NCBI GenBank assembly: GCA_002774795.1
Contig: PCYI01000006.1
Location: 18,989 to 24,665 of the forward strand
Direction of reading: 5' to 3'
Length of the DNA stretch: 5,677 nucleotides
DNA from: Candidatus Vogelbacteria bacterium CG10_big_fil_rev_8_21_14_0_10_51_16
GTDB lineage: Bacteria; Patescibacteriota; Minisyncoccia; Phycocordibacterales; JACRKE01
Shown here piece by piece: positions 1 to 4,420 of this stretch. Positions within the stretch are counted from its first letter, which is position 1. Each line of letters starts with the position of its first letter. The notes below the pieces were generated by a model. The model did no database searches. It was not told where the DNA came from and saw nothing but the letters and a program-made list of their open reading frames with translations. The translations under genes and the position numbers were made by a program.

Positions 1-53
1 CTCAGGGTTGTGAGCAGTTACTTCGTAATGTAAATCACAGAAAGATAGAAAGA

Positions 54-77
54 GGGCGGCGTCCTGCGACGCCGCCC
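54..77 (-). terminator. Intrinsic terminator of the leftward small gene
   Basis: A perfect 10-bp GC-rich stem (54-63 with 68-77) closes a 4-base loop. Read on the minus strand, the stem is followed by a pyrimidine-rich tail (TCTTTCTATCTTTC). The plus-strand side has no T tract, so it works leftward. It lies 21 bases beyond the stop codon of the minus-strand frame ending at 99, which supports that frame as a real transcribed gene. Confidence 0.75.
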
Positions 78-98
78 CGGTGATGAGACGATTTGAAT

Positions 99-350
99 CT
101 ACTGCTTTGACACCCCCGAGCGCCTTGTGCTGGGGCGGACGGAGGCCAGGGCGTACAGCTCCGCGGTGCGATCGTTCAGCCTGCCCTTGAGCCACTCTCC
201 GAGCTTCTTTCGTTGGGCGATTTCCATCACTTCGGCAAGCGGGACGTTCTCGAGTCTCGCGAGCGGTACGGGCGAGGTGTTCTCGGCCGCGGCCGGTCCC
301 TTGAAGGAGGTGGCGAGGAGTCTCGGGGCTCTCGGACTCACCATCGCCAT
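99..350 (-). CDS. Small hypothetical protein, 83 aa, family not recognised
   Basis: I do not recognise this protein. From the ATG at 350 it has 83 residues: a basic, Ala/Pro-rich N-terminal third, then an amphipathic helical segment (about residues 32-70, containing AEVMEIAQRKKLGEWL), then a basic tail ending VSKQ. It has no signal peptide, membrane segment or cysteine motif. The frame stays open upstream to a GTG at 425, which would give 108 residues. That extension is Gly/Pro-rich and runs through a GC palindrome, so I prefer the ATG at 350, or the second ATG at 344, which has AGAAG about 8 bases before it. A clear leftward terminator follows the stop, the best evidence that the gene is real. 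A competing plus-strand frame (127-405) covers the same bases but has no terminator. Confidence 0.4.
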   Translation of the reverse strand: MAMVSPRAPRLLATSFKGPAAAENTSPVPLARLENVPLAEVMEIAQRKKLGEWLKGRLNDRTAELYALASVRPSTRRSGVSKQ

Positions 351-403
351 TCTTCTATTTGTCGTCCCTTGGTGTTTCCGCAAGGGGCGGGGGGGAGGGA
401 AGT

Positions 404-417
404 AGGGGCCGGCCCCT
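404..417. repeat. Perfect 14-bp GC palindrome
   Basis: AGGGGCCGGCCCCT is perfectly self-complementary. It sits upstream of the preferred start of the small leftward gene and just left of three stem-loops. With no spacer it would make a poor RNA hairpin, so a DNA-level role (a dimeric protein site) or chance are the options. No function can be assigned. Confidence 0.4.
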
Positions 418-426
418 CCTTTCACT

Positions 427-461
427 GCCTCACTCTGTCTTTAAACGGACAGCAGTGAGGC
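427..461. repeat. Stem-loop of 13 bp with one bulged base
   Basis: Bases 427-434 pair with 454-461 and 435-439 pair with 448-452. C453 is bulged and the loop is 440-447. There is no convincing T tract on either side, so it is not a clear terminator. It is the first of three successive stem-loops between the two leftward genes. Confidence 0.6.
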
Positions 462-465
462 CTGA

Positions 466-505
466 TTCTGAAAGCATCATAAAAAGATTTGTGATGCTTT
501 CAGAA
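466..505. repeat. Perfect 14-bp inverted repeat
   Basis: Bases 466-479 pair without mismatch to 492-505 around a 12-base A-rich loop. On the minus strand the tail is short and only partly T-rich, so termination is possible but weak. It may be a backup terminator behind the one at 521-560, or a copy of a dispersed palindrome. Confidence 0.6.
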
Positions 506-520
506 ACAGTTTCACGCTAA

Positions 521-560
521 AGAAACATTCCAACATTCTCAAGAATGTTGGAATGTTTTT
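521..560 (-). terminator. Intrinsic terminator of the coiled-coil gene, probably bidirectional
   Basis: A 16-bp perfect stem (523-538 with 543-558), extendable to 18 bp with one G-T pair, closes a TCAA tetraloop. It begins about 9 bases past the stop codon of the leftward coiled-coil gene. The minus-strand tail is TTTCTTT and the plus-strand tail is TTTTTTCTC, so it could stop transcription from both sides. Confidence 0.85.
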
Positions 561-568
561 TCTCATAT

Positions 569-1084
569 TTACGGGGTGTGTTGTCCGAGCGGAAAAGGGG
601 GCATGCCGAGAATACGAACGGCGTCCCCTTCTGACAGTACGTCTTTGTCTTCAAGAGTGTGGACGAGTTCGGTAAACTTACGGTCGGCGCGGTGGACAAG
701 CTCGGTGATATCGCCACGAACATCGCCGATGCGCTCGTCGAGGTACACTTTCGTGACCATGTTTCGCTTTAGGTAGGATACATCTTCCTCTAAGCCACCA
801 ACCCTGTCTTCCAGTCCATCGAAACGTTTATCAACAGAGTCAAAACGCCCTTCGACATTCTGGGCCAACTTTCCAACTGCCTCCAATAAGTCTCCCTCCA
901 TCGCGTCAAAGCGCTTATCGACATCTTGAGCCAACTTACCTACCGACTTCACCAACTCTTCCCCTGCGGCGTCAAAGCGCTTATCGACATCTTGAGCCAA
1001 CTTACCTACCGCTTCAAATACGTCTTGAATATCGACTTGACGGCCTTTTGCGTATTTTTTTGTTTTTGGTAGGGTCTTTATCAT
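569..1084 (-). CDS. Coiled-coil protein with three 22-residue repeats, 171 aa, function unknown
   Basis: This is a cytoplasmic-looking protein with no signal peptide or membrane helix. A basic N-terminus (residues 1-16) is followed by three tandem copies of a 22-residue unit starting VGKLAQ at residues 26, 48 and 70. The third copy drifts into a long helix (SVDKRFDGLEDRVGGLEEDV) with heptad-like spacing. The C-terminal half (about 109-171, starting MVTKVYLDERIGDVRGDI) is not repetitive and ends with a short helix and a PPFPLG tail. The overall look matches hypothetical coiled-coil proteins I associate with Patescibacteria. Oligomerisation or a fibre-like or scaffold role is an inference from the coil alone. 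The ATG start is chosen because a -10-like TAAGAT ends 6 bases before it, implying a leaderless message; no ribosome binding site is visible. It is transcribed divergently from the SWIM gene, and a strong terminator follows the stop. Confidence 0.8.
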   Translation of the reverse strand: MIKTLPKTKKYAKGRQVDIQDVFEAVGKLAQDVDKRFDAAGEELVKSVGKLAQDVDKRFDAMEGDLLEAVGKLAQNVEGRFDSVDKRFDGLEDRVGGLEEDVSYLKRNMVTKVYLDERIGDVRGDITELVHRADRKFTELVHTLEDKDVLSEGDAVRILGMPPFPLGQHTP

Positions 1085-1090
1085 GGTTTA

Positions 1091-1118
1091 ATCTTAACAC
1101 GCAGAAGAACATTCGCAA
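1091..1118 (-). promoter_or_regulatory. Predicted leaderless promoter of the coiled-coil gene
   Basis: On the minus strand, TTGCGA (1118-1113) and TAAGAT (1096-1091) are separated by 16 bases. Each matches the sigma-70 consensus at 4 of 6 positions. The -10 box ends 6 bases before the ATG, so transcription would start at or next to the start codon. Confidence 0.5.
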
Positions 1119-1129
1119 ATATAATTAGT

Positions 1130-1158
1130 AGGACAAAATCTCTATCATTGACTATACT
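1130..1158 (+). promoter_or_regulatory. Predicted leaderless promoter of the SWIM gene
   Basis: AGGACA (1130-1135) and TATACT (1153-1158) are spaced by 17 bases, matching sigma-70 consensus at 4 of 6 and 5 of 6 positions. Only 6 bases separate the -10 box from the ATG at 1165, so the predicted first transcribed base is the A of the start codon. No Shine-Dalgarno site is present, which agrees with leaderless translation. Confidence 0.65.
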
Positions 1159-1164
1159 GTCCGC

Positions 1165-2025
1165 ATGGATACAAGACTATCGGCCACTGCCCTCTTGCTC
1201 CCCTTTGCCTACGAAGAGAACTGGTATCGGGGCGAGGAGTACGCGGATAAAAAGCTGGTGCGACTGAACACTTTTGATGGCAAAGCGGTAACAGCTAAGG
1301 CACATGGAGCATCGGTGTATTTTGTGCGCTTGCGTTTTGCTGGTCCGGCATCGGGAGGTAGTCTGGCGCGGGACTGCTCCTGCCCGTACGTGGGCGGAGA
1401 TGTGTGTAAGCACATGGCGGCGGTGGCTATTCTCTGGGACGAGAAGCGGGGAATTCCCCGGCCGACAAAGGCGATGGTGGCGGCCGATACCATCGCGCCA
1501 CCGCTGGTCTCGATGACCCAGATTACAACCGCGTGGAAACAGCCCCTAGAGGCCGACCTTGAAGTGGTGCGCCTAGCGGCTTCGGAGCGGGGGCGACACT
1601 CACGAGTGCATCTACGTTTGCCACTTCGCCCACCCTTGGCGAATGACCCACGCAAGTCACTTACAGTATCTGAAGTAAAACGCGCTTTTCGCGAGATAGT
1701 GCGCTGGACGCGCCGGGCCGGCTACGATGAGTATCTGTGTGGGGGCGAGCTTGAAGCCGCCTTTTGTGAACTACTGCGTGTCTTTTTTAGACGAGCAGAC
1801 GCTTCGCATGCGCGAGTACTTGCAGACATACTTTTGGAAGGGCAGATTTTTCACGAGCAGATGCAAGATGATCTTATCGATTTGCGCGACGGAGTTGATG
1901 TTTTCGGCACCGCCCATCTAGATGAGCTCTATCGCGTCATAGACAAGCAGACAAAGAAACTTAACGCCGTCGACAGAAAGGCTGTCTTGCAAAAGCTGGC
2001 CATCTTTGATGACCGGGCGGAGTAG
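1165..2025 (+). CDS. SWIM zinc-finger domain protein, 286 aa
   Basis: The protein carries one clear SWIM zinc finger. Cys71, Cys73, Cys81 and His83 form a CxC-x7-CxH pattern (DCSCPY...DVCKHMAAV), preceded by the usual beta-rich segment (residues 20-60, WYRGEEYADKKLVRL onward). SWIM fingers are predicted to bind zinc and DNA or protein partners and occur with SNF2 helicases, MuDR transposases and as bacterial stand-alone proteins. Here the finger is N-terminal and no helicase motifs follow. The remaining 200 residues are mostly helical, with charged stretches (about 165-195 and 205-285), and I recognise no catalytic motif in them. The start is fixed by the promoter, whose -10 box ends 6 bases before the ATG. 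The stop is 77 bases before the tRNA locus, with no terminator between, so read-through into the tRNAs is possible. The product name is secure; the cellular role is not. Confidence 0.85.
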   Translation: MDTRLSATALLLPFAYEENWYRGEEYADKKLVRLNTFDGKAVTAKAHGASVYFVRLRFAGPASGGSLARDCSCPYVGGDVCKHMAAVAILWDEKRGIPRPTKAMVAADTIAPPLVSMTQITTAWKQPLEADLEVVRLAASERGRHSRVHLRLPLRPPLANDPRKSLTVSEVKRAFREIVRWTRRAGYDEYLCGGELEAAFCELLRVFFRRADASHARVLADILLEGQIFHEQMQDDLIDLRDGVDVFGTAHLDELYRVIDKQTKKLNAVDRKAVLQKLAIFDDRAE

Positions 2026-2049
2026 GGTTTGGCAGGGAGCAGGCGGCAG

Positions 2050-2067
2050 GTAGCTTGTAGCTTGTAG
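2050..2067 (+). repeat. Short tandem repeat, 7-base unit
   Basis: The unit GTAGCTT occurs about 2.6 times in direct tandem, just after a purine-rich stretch with repeated GCAGG/GGCAGG words. It fills the spacer between the SWIM gene and the tRNA locus and looks like slippage-prone low-complexity DNA. Confidence 0.6.
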
Positions 2068-2083
2068 AGAAGGATGGTATCTT
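2055..2083 (+). promoter_or_regulatory. Possible promoter of the tRNA locus
   Basis: TTGTAG (2055-2060) and TATCTT (2078-2083) are 17 bases apart. The predicted start, about 2090, lies some 13 bases before the outer tRNA half. The -10 match is only 4 of 6 and the -35 lies inside the tandem repeat, so this is a weak call. Confidence 0.3.
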
Positions 2084-2134
2084 AAGTGTTCTTAAACATC
2101 TTCGGGCCGTAGTATACCGGTAGTACATACGACG

Positions 2135-2249
2135 CGCCCATACACCTTTCCAAACATCGGGCTGTAGTATACCGGTAGTACATACGATTCGGGTTCGTAT
2201 AGACCGGGTTCGATTCCCGGCAGCCCGAAAGTTGAAAGGTGTGTGGGTG
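2135..2249 (+). other. 16-bp complementary arms linking outer tRNA halves around the inner tRNA
   Basis: Bases 2135-2150 pair with 2234-2249 with no mismatch or bulge at RNA level; two of the 16 pairs are G-U (2136-2248 and 2141-2243). The helix stacks between the outer anticodon stem and the acceptor stem of the inner tRNA. It is separated from the former by a 2/5-base internal loop and from the latter by short 7- and 6-base strands. The pairing holds the outer halves together whether or not the inner tRNA is cut out. The arms are not part of either tRNA copy. Confidence 0.75.
2158..2228 (+). tRNA. tRNA-Pro, anticodon CGG
   Basis: All four arms fold. The acceptor stem is 2158-2164 with 2221-2227 (7 perfect pairs). 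The D arm is 2167-2170 with 2178-2181 around a 7-base loop containing GG. The anticodon stem is 2183-2187 with 2195-2199. The T arm is 2204-2208 with 2216-2220 around TTCGATT. The anticodon loop TTCGGGT gives CGG (2190-2192), reading the proline codon CCG. The C1-G72 pair, A73, G35, G36 and G37 are the known proline identity and modification features, which supports the assignment. CCA is not encoded (AAA follows the acceptor stem), so it must be added enzymatically. The D loop is short and the variable region has only 4 bases, so the fold is slightly lean but complete. It lies inside a second, interrupted copy of itself. Confidence 0.88.
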
Positions 2250-2296
2250 AAGGTTCGTATAGACCGGGTTCGATTCCCGGCGGCCCGAAAATTGAA
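2192..2296 (+). repeat. 45-base direct repeat of the tRNA 3' half plus flank
   Basis: Bases 2192-2236 and 2252-2296 are the same over 45 positions with two differences (A2222/G2282 and G2231/A2291). The repeat begins in the anticodon loop and extends 8 bases past the discriminator base, so the copied unit included flanking DNA. A matching 30-base repeat of the 5' half (2103-2132 and 2158-2187, one difference) lies upstream. The offsets differ (60 and 55 bases), so this is not a simple tandem duplication. Confidence 0.85.
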
Positions 2297-2339
2297 CGAA
2301 GTGAGGTTTTTGAATTGTATAGGACATACGGAAATTGCT

Positions 2340-2462
2340 GTCTTTGCCACCGCCTTTGGCGGGGCCCCGCTATGGGCGGTGGCGAGGTAAACCGAAGCAA
2401 TCCAGAATTCTTGATGTCTACAAATAAGTCTAGGTTGCTTCGCGCAGAGCGCTCGCAAAGAC
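2340..2462. repeat. Large palindromic intergenic repeat element with nested hairpins
   Basis: The ends are inverted repeats, GTCTTTGC (2340-2347) and GCAAAGAC (2455-2462). Inside lie a 9-bp stem (2346-2354 with 2375-2383) enclosing the palindrome GCGGGGCCCCGC, a 10-bp stem CGAAGCAATC (2393-2402 with 2433-2442, one G-T pair), and a small GCGC-AGA-GCGC hairpin (2442-2452). The words GAAGCAATCC and TTGCTTCG near CTCGCAAAGAC resemble a palindromic repeat widespread in bacterial spacers; this is from memory, not a search. It contains no credible gene. A non-autonomous mobile element or REP-like repeat is the likely nature. Confidence 0.65.
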
Positions 2463-2531
2463 GAAAAGAGGGTTTTGCGTAGGTCCTATTGTAATTACGT
2501 GGAGTTTTCCACCTGTTGTTTTGTTTGTGTT

Positions 2532-2540
2532 TGTTAGAAT
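2532..2540 (+). promoter_or_regulatory. Extended -10 promoter upstream of the membrane protein gene
   Basis: TG-T-TAGAAT is a full extended -10 motif (hexamer 5 of 6) with no convincing -35. Transcription would start near 2547. An in-frame ATG at 2541 abuts this box and would be left out of the message, which argues for the downstream ATG at 2595 as the true start, with a leader of about 48 bases. Confidence 0.45.
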
Positions 2541-2594
2541 ATGACAGTCTGTAATTTGCGGTCAGTATTGAGAGTCCAATACCAATCATATAAA

Positions 2595-3770
2595 ATGCAA
2601 ATCGAAAAAGTTTACATCGGCGGATGGTTTCAGCGCACCACTCTGCATCTCTCCGAGATTTACGATTTTCTTCAGAATGTCCGTTCTCCTCTTGATCTGG
2701 AAGAGGGGGAGCTGAGGCGATTGCATAGGACTCTCGGGATTGCCGGCATTAGTCTCGAGGTAGGTCGCCTTGAGAAGATAAAGATGGCAAGCCGGGGAGG
2801 TCTTCATGTAAACATTTTCGAAGATGGCCTCATTGTTCTAAGTAAAAAACCCGGCCAGGCTCTCGGAGGCGATATTCGCCAACTTACCTCTTACTATGAA
2901 ACCAAACTTTCGCCCGCATTTTCATATATCTTTTCTTTAGGGGCGCCGGTGCCAAAAGAGCTAGCCAATATAAAAAACATCTATCCATATTTTGTGGTGG
3001 TTAAGGACACAAATCCGGCGGAGATTAAAAGACCCTTAGACCGTTTTGAGGAGAAGGAGCATTTCGTGATTGAGCAGGAGACATTTTCCATATATCGAGG
3101 CGATAAGTTATATATAATCGAAAACAAGGGCGAGAATTTGCCGGACATTGAAAAGTTCATCCAAGAGCAGATCTTTATGCGCGAATTCAAGGGTCAGCTT
3201 CATCGCTATCTCAATCTGCACCGTATTATTTGGGAGAAGATTGCGGATGTCAAAGAAAAAGGGAAGGTAAGCGGTAAGAATATCGGCGAGCTGTTTTCGC
3301 GCACAGAGAGTTACGCGAAGACCATTAATTTGATAGATGCTCGTATAAACCAGATGAGCACTTACGCTAAAACAAGAGAGGCCATTATTAAGAACGACCC
3401 AACCCTAAAACATTTTGAGGCGGTGCTACTTTATAAACACGAGACCCTCCTCGACACATTGGCTTATGTTAAAGAAATATGGCGGATGACCAGCAACTAT
3501 GTGCAGTCGGCCTTGAGTCTGTTTGGCTCTATTCAGTCGCAGAGCACCGAGGCTTCGGTGACCAATCTCGCTATCATCACCTCGATGGGGGTCGGGGCCA
3601 CCTTGATAGGTCTTTTCTCCGAGAGTGCTCCGGAGTTTACTCCTTTCGGCGTGCTCTACTTTTTCATTCTGGCCTTCGTCGGCTACAGTGCCAACAAGAT
3701 AATGGCGCGCATTGCCCGCAACCGCGAATATGGAATCGAGGATGTGGAGATAGCGAAGGATATCGGCTAA
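2595..3770 (+). CDS. Predicted membrane protein with two C-terminal helices, 391 aa, CorA-like layout
   Basis: The chosen start gives MQIEKVYIGGWFQRTTLHL, which reads like a natural N-terminus. An ATG at 2541 adds 18 residues but falls at the -10 box of the promoter. Residues 1-180 are a mixed alpha/beta soluble region. Residues 181-320 are long charged helices (LPDIEKFIQEQIFMREF, then KHETLLDTLAYVKEIWRMTSNYV). Two hydrophobic segments follow at about 322-342 and 350-371, then a short polar tail. A soluble domain, long helices and two closely spaced C-terminal membrane helices are the layout of CorA-type divalent metal channels. The signature GMN after the first membrane helix is absent; SESAPEFTP lies in that place. 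The membrane call is firm; transport is only a possibility. The stop codon is the first three bases of a repeated intergenic word. No ribosome binding site or terminator is evident. Confidence 0.75.
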   Translation: MQIEKVYIGGWFQRTTLHLSEIYDFLQNVRSPLDLEEGELRRLHRTLGIAGISLEVGRLEKIKMASRGGLHVNIFEDGLIVLSKKPGQALGGDIRQLTSYYETKLSPAFSYIFSLGAPVPKELANIKNIYPYFVVVKDTNPAEIKRPLDRFEEKEHFVIEQETFSIYRGDKLYIIENKGENLPDIEKFIQEQIFMREFKGQLHRYLNLHRIIWEKIADVKEKGKVSGKNIGELFSRTESYAKTINLIDARINQMSTYAKTREAIIKNDPTLKHFEAVLLYKHETLLDTLAYVKEIWRMTSNYVQSALSLFGSIQSQSTEASVTNLAIITSMGVGATLIGLFSESAPEFTPFGVLYFFILAFVGYSANKIMARIARNREYGIEDVEIAKDIG

Positions 3771-3935
3771 GCACTAAATACAAAGTTTATTTGGAGAATC
3801 ACTAAGCACTAAATCTGAAGCACGAAACAATGTTTAAACTCTAAAATAGAAAGCACGAAACAAGCATGTTTTGTAATTTACGCTTGATAGTTTCGTGCTT
3901 GTTTCGTACTTCTGATTTAGGATTTCGTGCTTACG
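3768..3935. repeat. Cluster of direct and inverted intergenic words
   Basis: The 12-mer TAAGCACTAAAT occurs at 3768-3779 and 3803-3814, and AAGCACGAAACAA at 3818-3830 and 3851-3863. Inverted versions follow: GTTTCGTGCTT (3890-3900) pairs perfectly with 3851-3861. The stretch 3901-3932 is an imperfect reverse complement of 3803-3828. The block is thus a composite palindrome about 130 bases across. No gene is visible between 3771 and 4010. Such word families are common in spacers of Patescibacteria as I know them; no mobile-element gene is present. Confidence 0.65.
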
Positions 3936-4010
3936 TTATTGTGAATTACAAAACTCCCGCCACCCCACTTTTTCCACTCACCCCAAACAGCCTCAGTTTG
4001 TCTGAAGTCT

Positions 4011-4322
4011 TTGGGAACCACTGATAAGCTCACCCCTCAATTGGTCAGGGAGATTTATGCGAACTATGGAGTTGTAATCGGCGTCCCGAGAGAACAGCAC
4101 TCGAAGTGGGCGGAAGACAAGATTGAAAACAAGAAGCGTTACTGCCTCTTGGTTTTTCTCATAAATCCTCGAAAGGTTTCGCCTTTCCGCATCGACAAGA
4201 GCGGCTTTGGTAGCCCAAGTGCGTGGCTGATAACTGAAAAGATAAATGCAGTCAAGACGCTTAGGCATCGTAAGTCAAGTAGAAAAGAGGAGGCCCGCCA
4301 CGAGACGCAGCGGGCCGGATAG
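4011..4322 (+). CDS. Small hypothetical protein, 103 aa, start uncertain
   Basis: I do not recognise a named family. The sequence reads as a compact soluble domain: a helix (KLTPQLVREIYANYG), a charged helix (HSKWAEDKIEN), a strand (RYCLLVFLI) and a loop with PFRIDKSGFG and SAWLITEKINAV. A basic tail (from about residue 85) runs through a GC stem-loop and may not be part of the fold. The frame is open from 3945 but contains no ATG near its beginning. TTG at 4011 is the first usual start and has neither a ribosome binding site nor a -10 box. The gene may therefore use a rare start or have lost its 5' end to the repeat cluster just upstream. The minus-strand frame over the same bases (3993-4268) reads less like a protein. 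Confidence 0.5.
   Translation: MGTTDKLTPQLVREIYANYGVVIGVPREQHSKWAEDKIENKKRYCLLVFLINPRKVSPFRIDKSGFGSPSAWLITEKINAVKTLRHRKSSRKEEARHETQRAG
4292..4316. repeat. GC stem-loop at the end of the small gene
   Basis: GGCCCGC (4292-4298) pairs perfectly with GCGGGCC (4310-4316) around 11 bases. On the plus strand no T tract follows. On the minus strand the tail is TCCTCTTTTCT, so as an intrinsic terminator it would act leftward, where no gene that needs one is evident. It overlaps the last codons of the small rightward gene. Confidence 0.5.
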
Positions 4323-4385
4323 GATAGAGAACGAGAGGTCAGTGGTCGCTCGCTTCATATTAGAAGTAGAGCGTGGCATCCTCCT

Positions 4386-4413
4386 TTTACGTAAGTCCTA
4401 AGTGATATAGAAT
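4386..4413 (+). promoter_or_regulatory. Predicted leaderless promoter of rmuC
   Basis: TTTACG (4386-4391) and TAGAAT (4408-4413) are separated by 16 bases; the -10 box matches consensus at 5 of 6 positions. Seven bases separate it from the ATG at 4421, so the message would begin at the start codon. There is no Shine-Dalgarno site. Confidence 0.55.
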
Positions 4414-4420
4414 AGTACTC

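Larger units (their letters stand above)
2103..2288 (+). tRNA. Outer, interrupted tRNA-Pro-like gene (halves 2103-2132 and 2255-2288)
   Basis: The halves of a second tRNA flank the complete tRNA-Pro. The 5' half contributes CGGGCCG (2103-2109), a D arm (2112-2126) and TACGA (2128-2132). The 3' half contributes TCGTA (2255-2259), a 4-base variable region, a T arm (2264-2280), CGGCCCG (2281-2287) and discriminator A2288. Acceptor (7 bp), anticodon (5 bp) and T (5 bp) stems all pair perfectly across the gap. The 5' half differs from the inner tRNA at one base (C2108 for T2163) and the 3' half at the partner base (G2282 for A2222), so a U-A pair inside has become C-G outside. The gap replaces loop positions 32-35 of the ancestral tRNA, so no intact anticodon is present without splicing. 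It could be a functional interrupted tRNA, an RNA scaffold, or a broken duplicate. Confidence 0.5.

Noticed and set aside
127..405. Plus-strand reading frame with a hydrophobic C-terminal stretch
   Set aside because: It is antisense to the small leftward gene, which has a fitting terminator. The frame has low-complexity Ser/Ala/Gly composition and no terminator.
1209..1655. Minus-strand 148-aa frame inside the SWIM gene
   Set aside because: It lies fully antisense to a gene with a recognised zinc finger and promoter and is rich in Arg/Ser/Thr as expected for a shadow frame.
2133..2254. Group I intron interrupting a tRNA anticodon loop
   Set aside because: The insert is only about 120 bases and most of it is a complete tRNA with complementary flanks. 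There is no room for the conserved group I core.
2128..2259. Archaeal-type bulge-helix-bulge splice site in the outer tRNA
   Set aside because: The internal loop is 2 against 5 bases and the next helix is an uninterrupted 16 bp, not two 3-base bulges around a 4-bp helix.
2092..2589. Minus-strand reading frames through the tRNA locus and repeat element
   Set aside because: Their peptides contain the tRNA repeat translated twice (GIEPGLYEP-like words). The open frames are a by-product of the tRNA copies.
2541..2594. N-terminal extension of the membrane protein from the ATG at 2541
   Set aside because: That ATG directly abuts an extended -10 box, so it should precede the transcription start. 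The 18 added residues do not look like part of the domain.
3768..3935. CRISPR-like array
   Set aside because: The repeated words are 11-13 bases, irregularly spaced and occur in both orientations, with no uniform spacers and no cas genes.
3993..4268. Minus-strand 91-aa frame opposite the small gene at 4011-4322
   Set aside because: It has an ATG but its composition reads like an antisense shadow. The plus-strand frame has helix and strand patterns of a folded domain.
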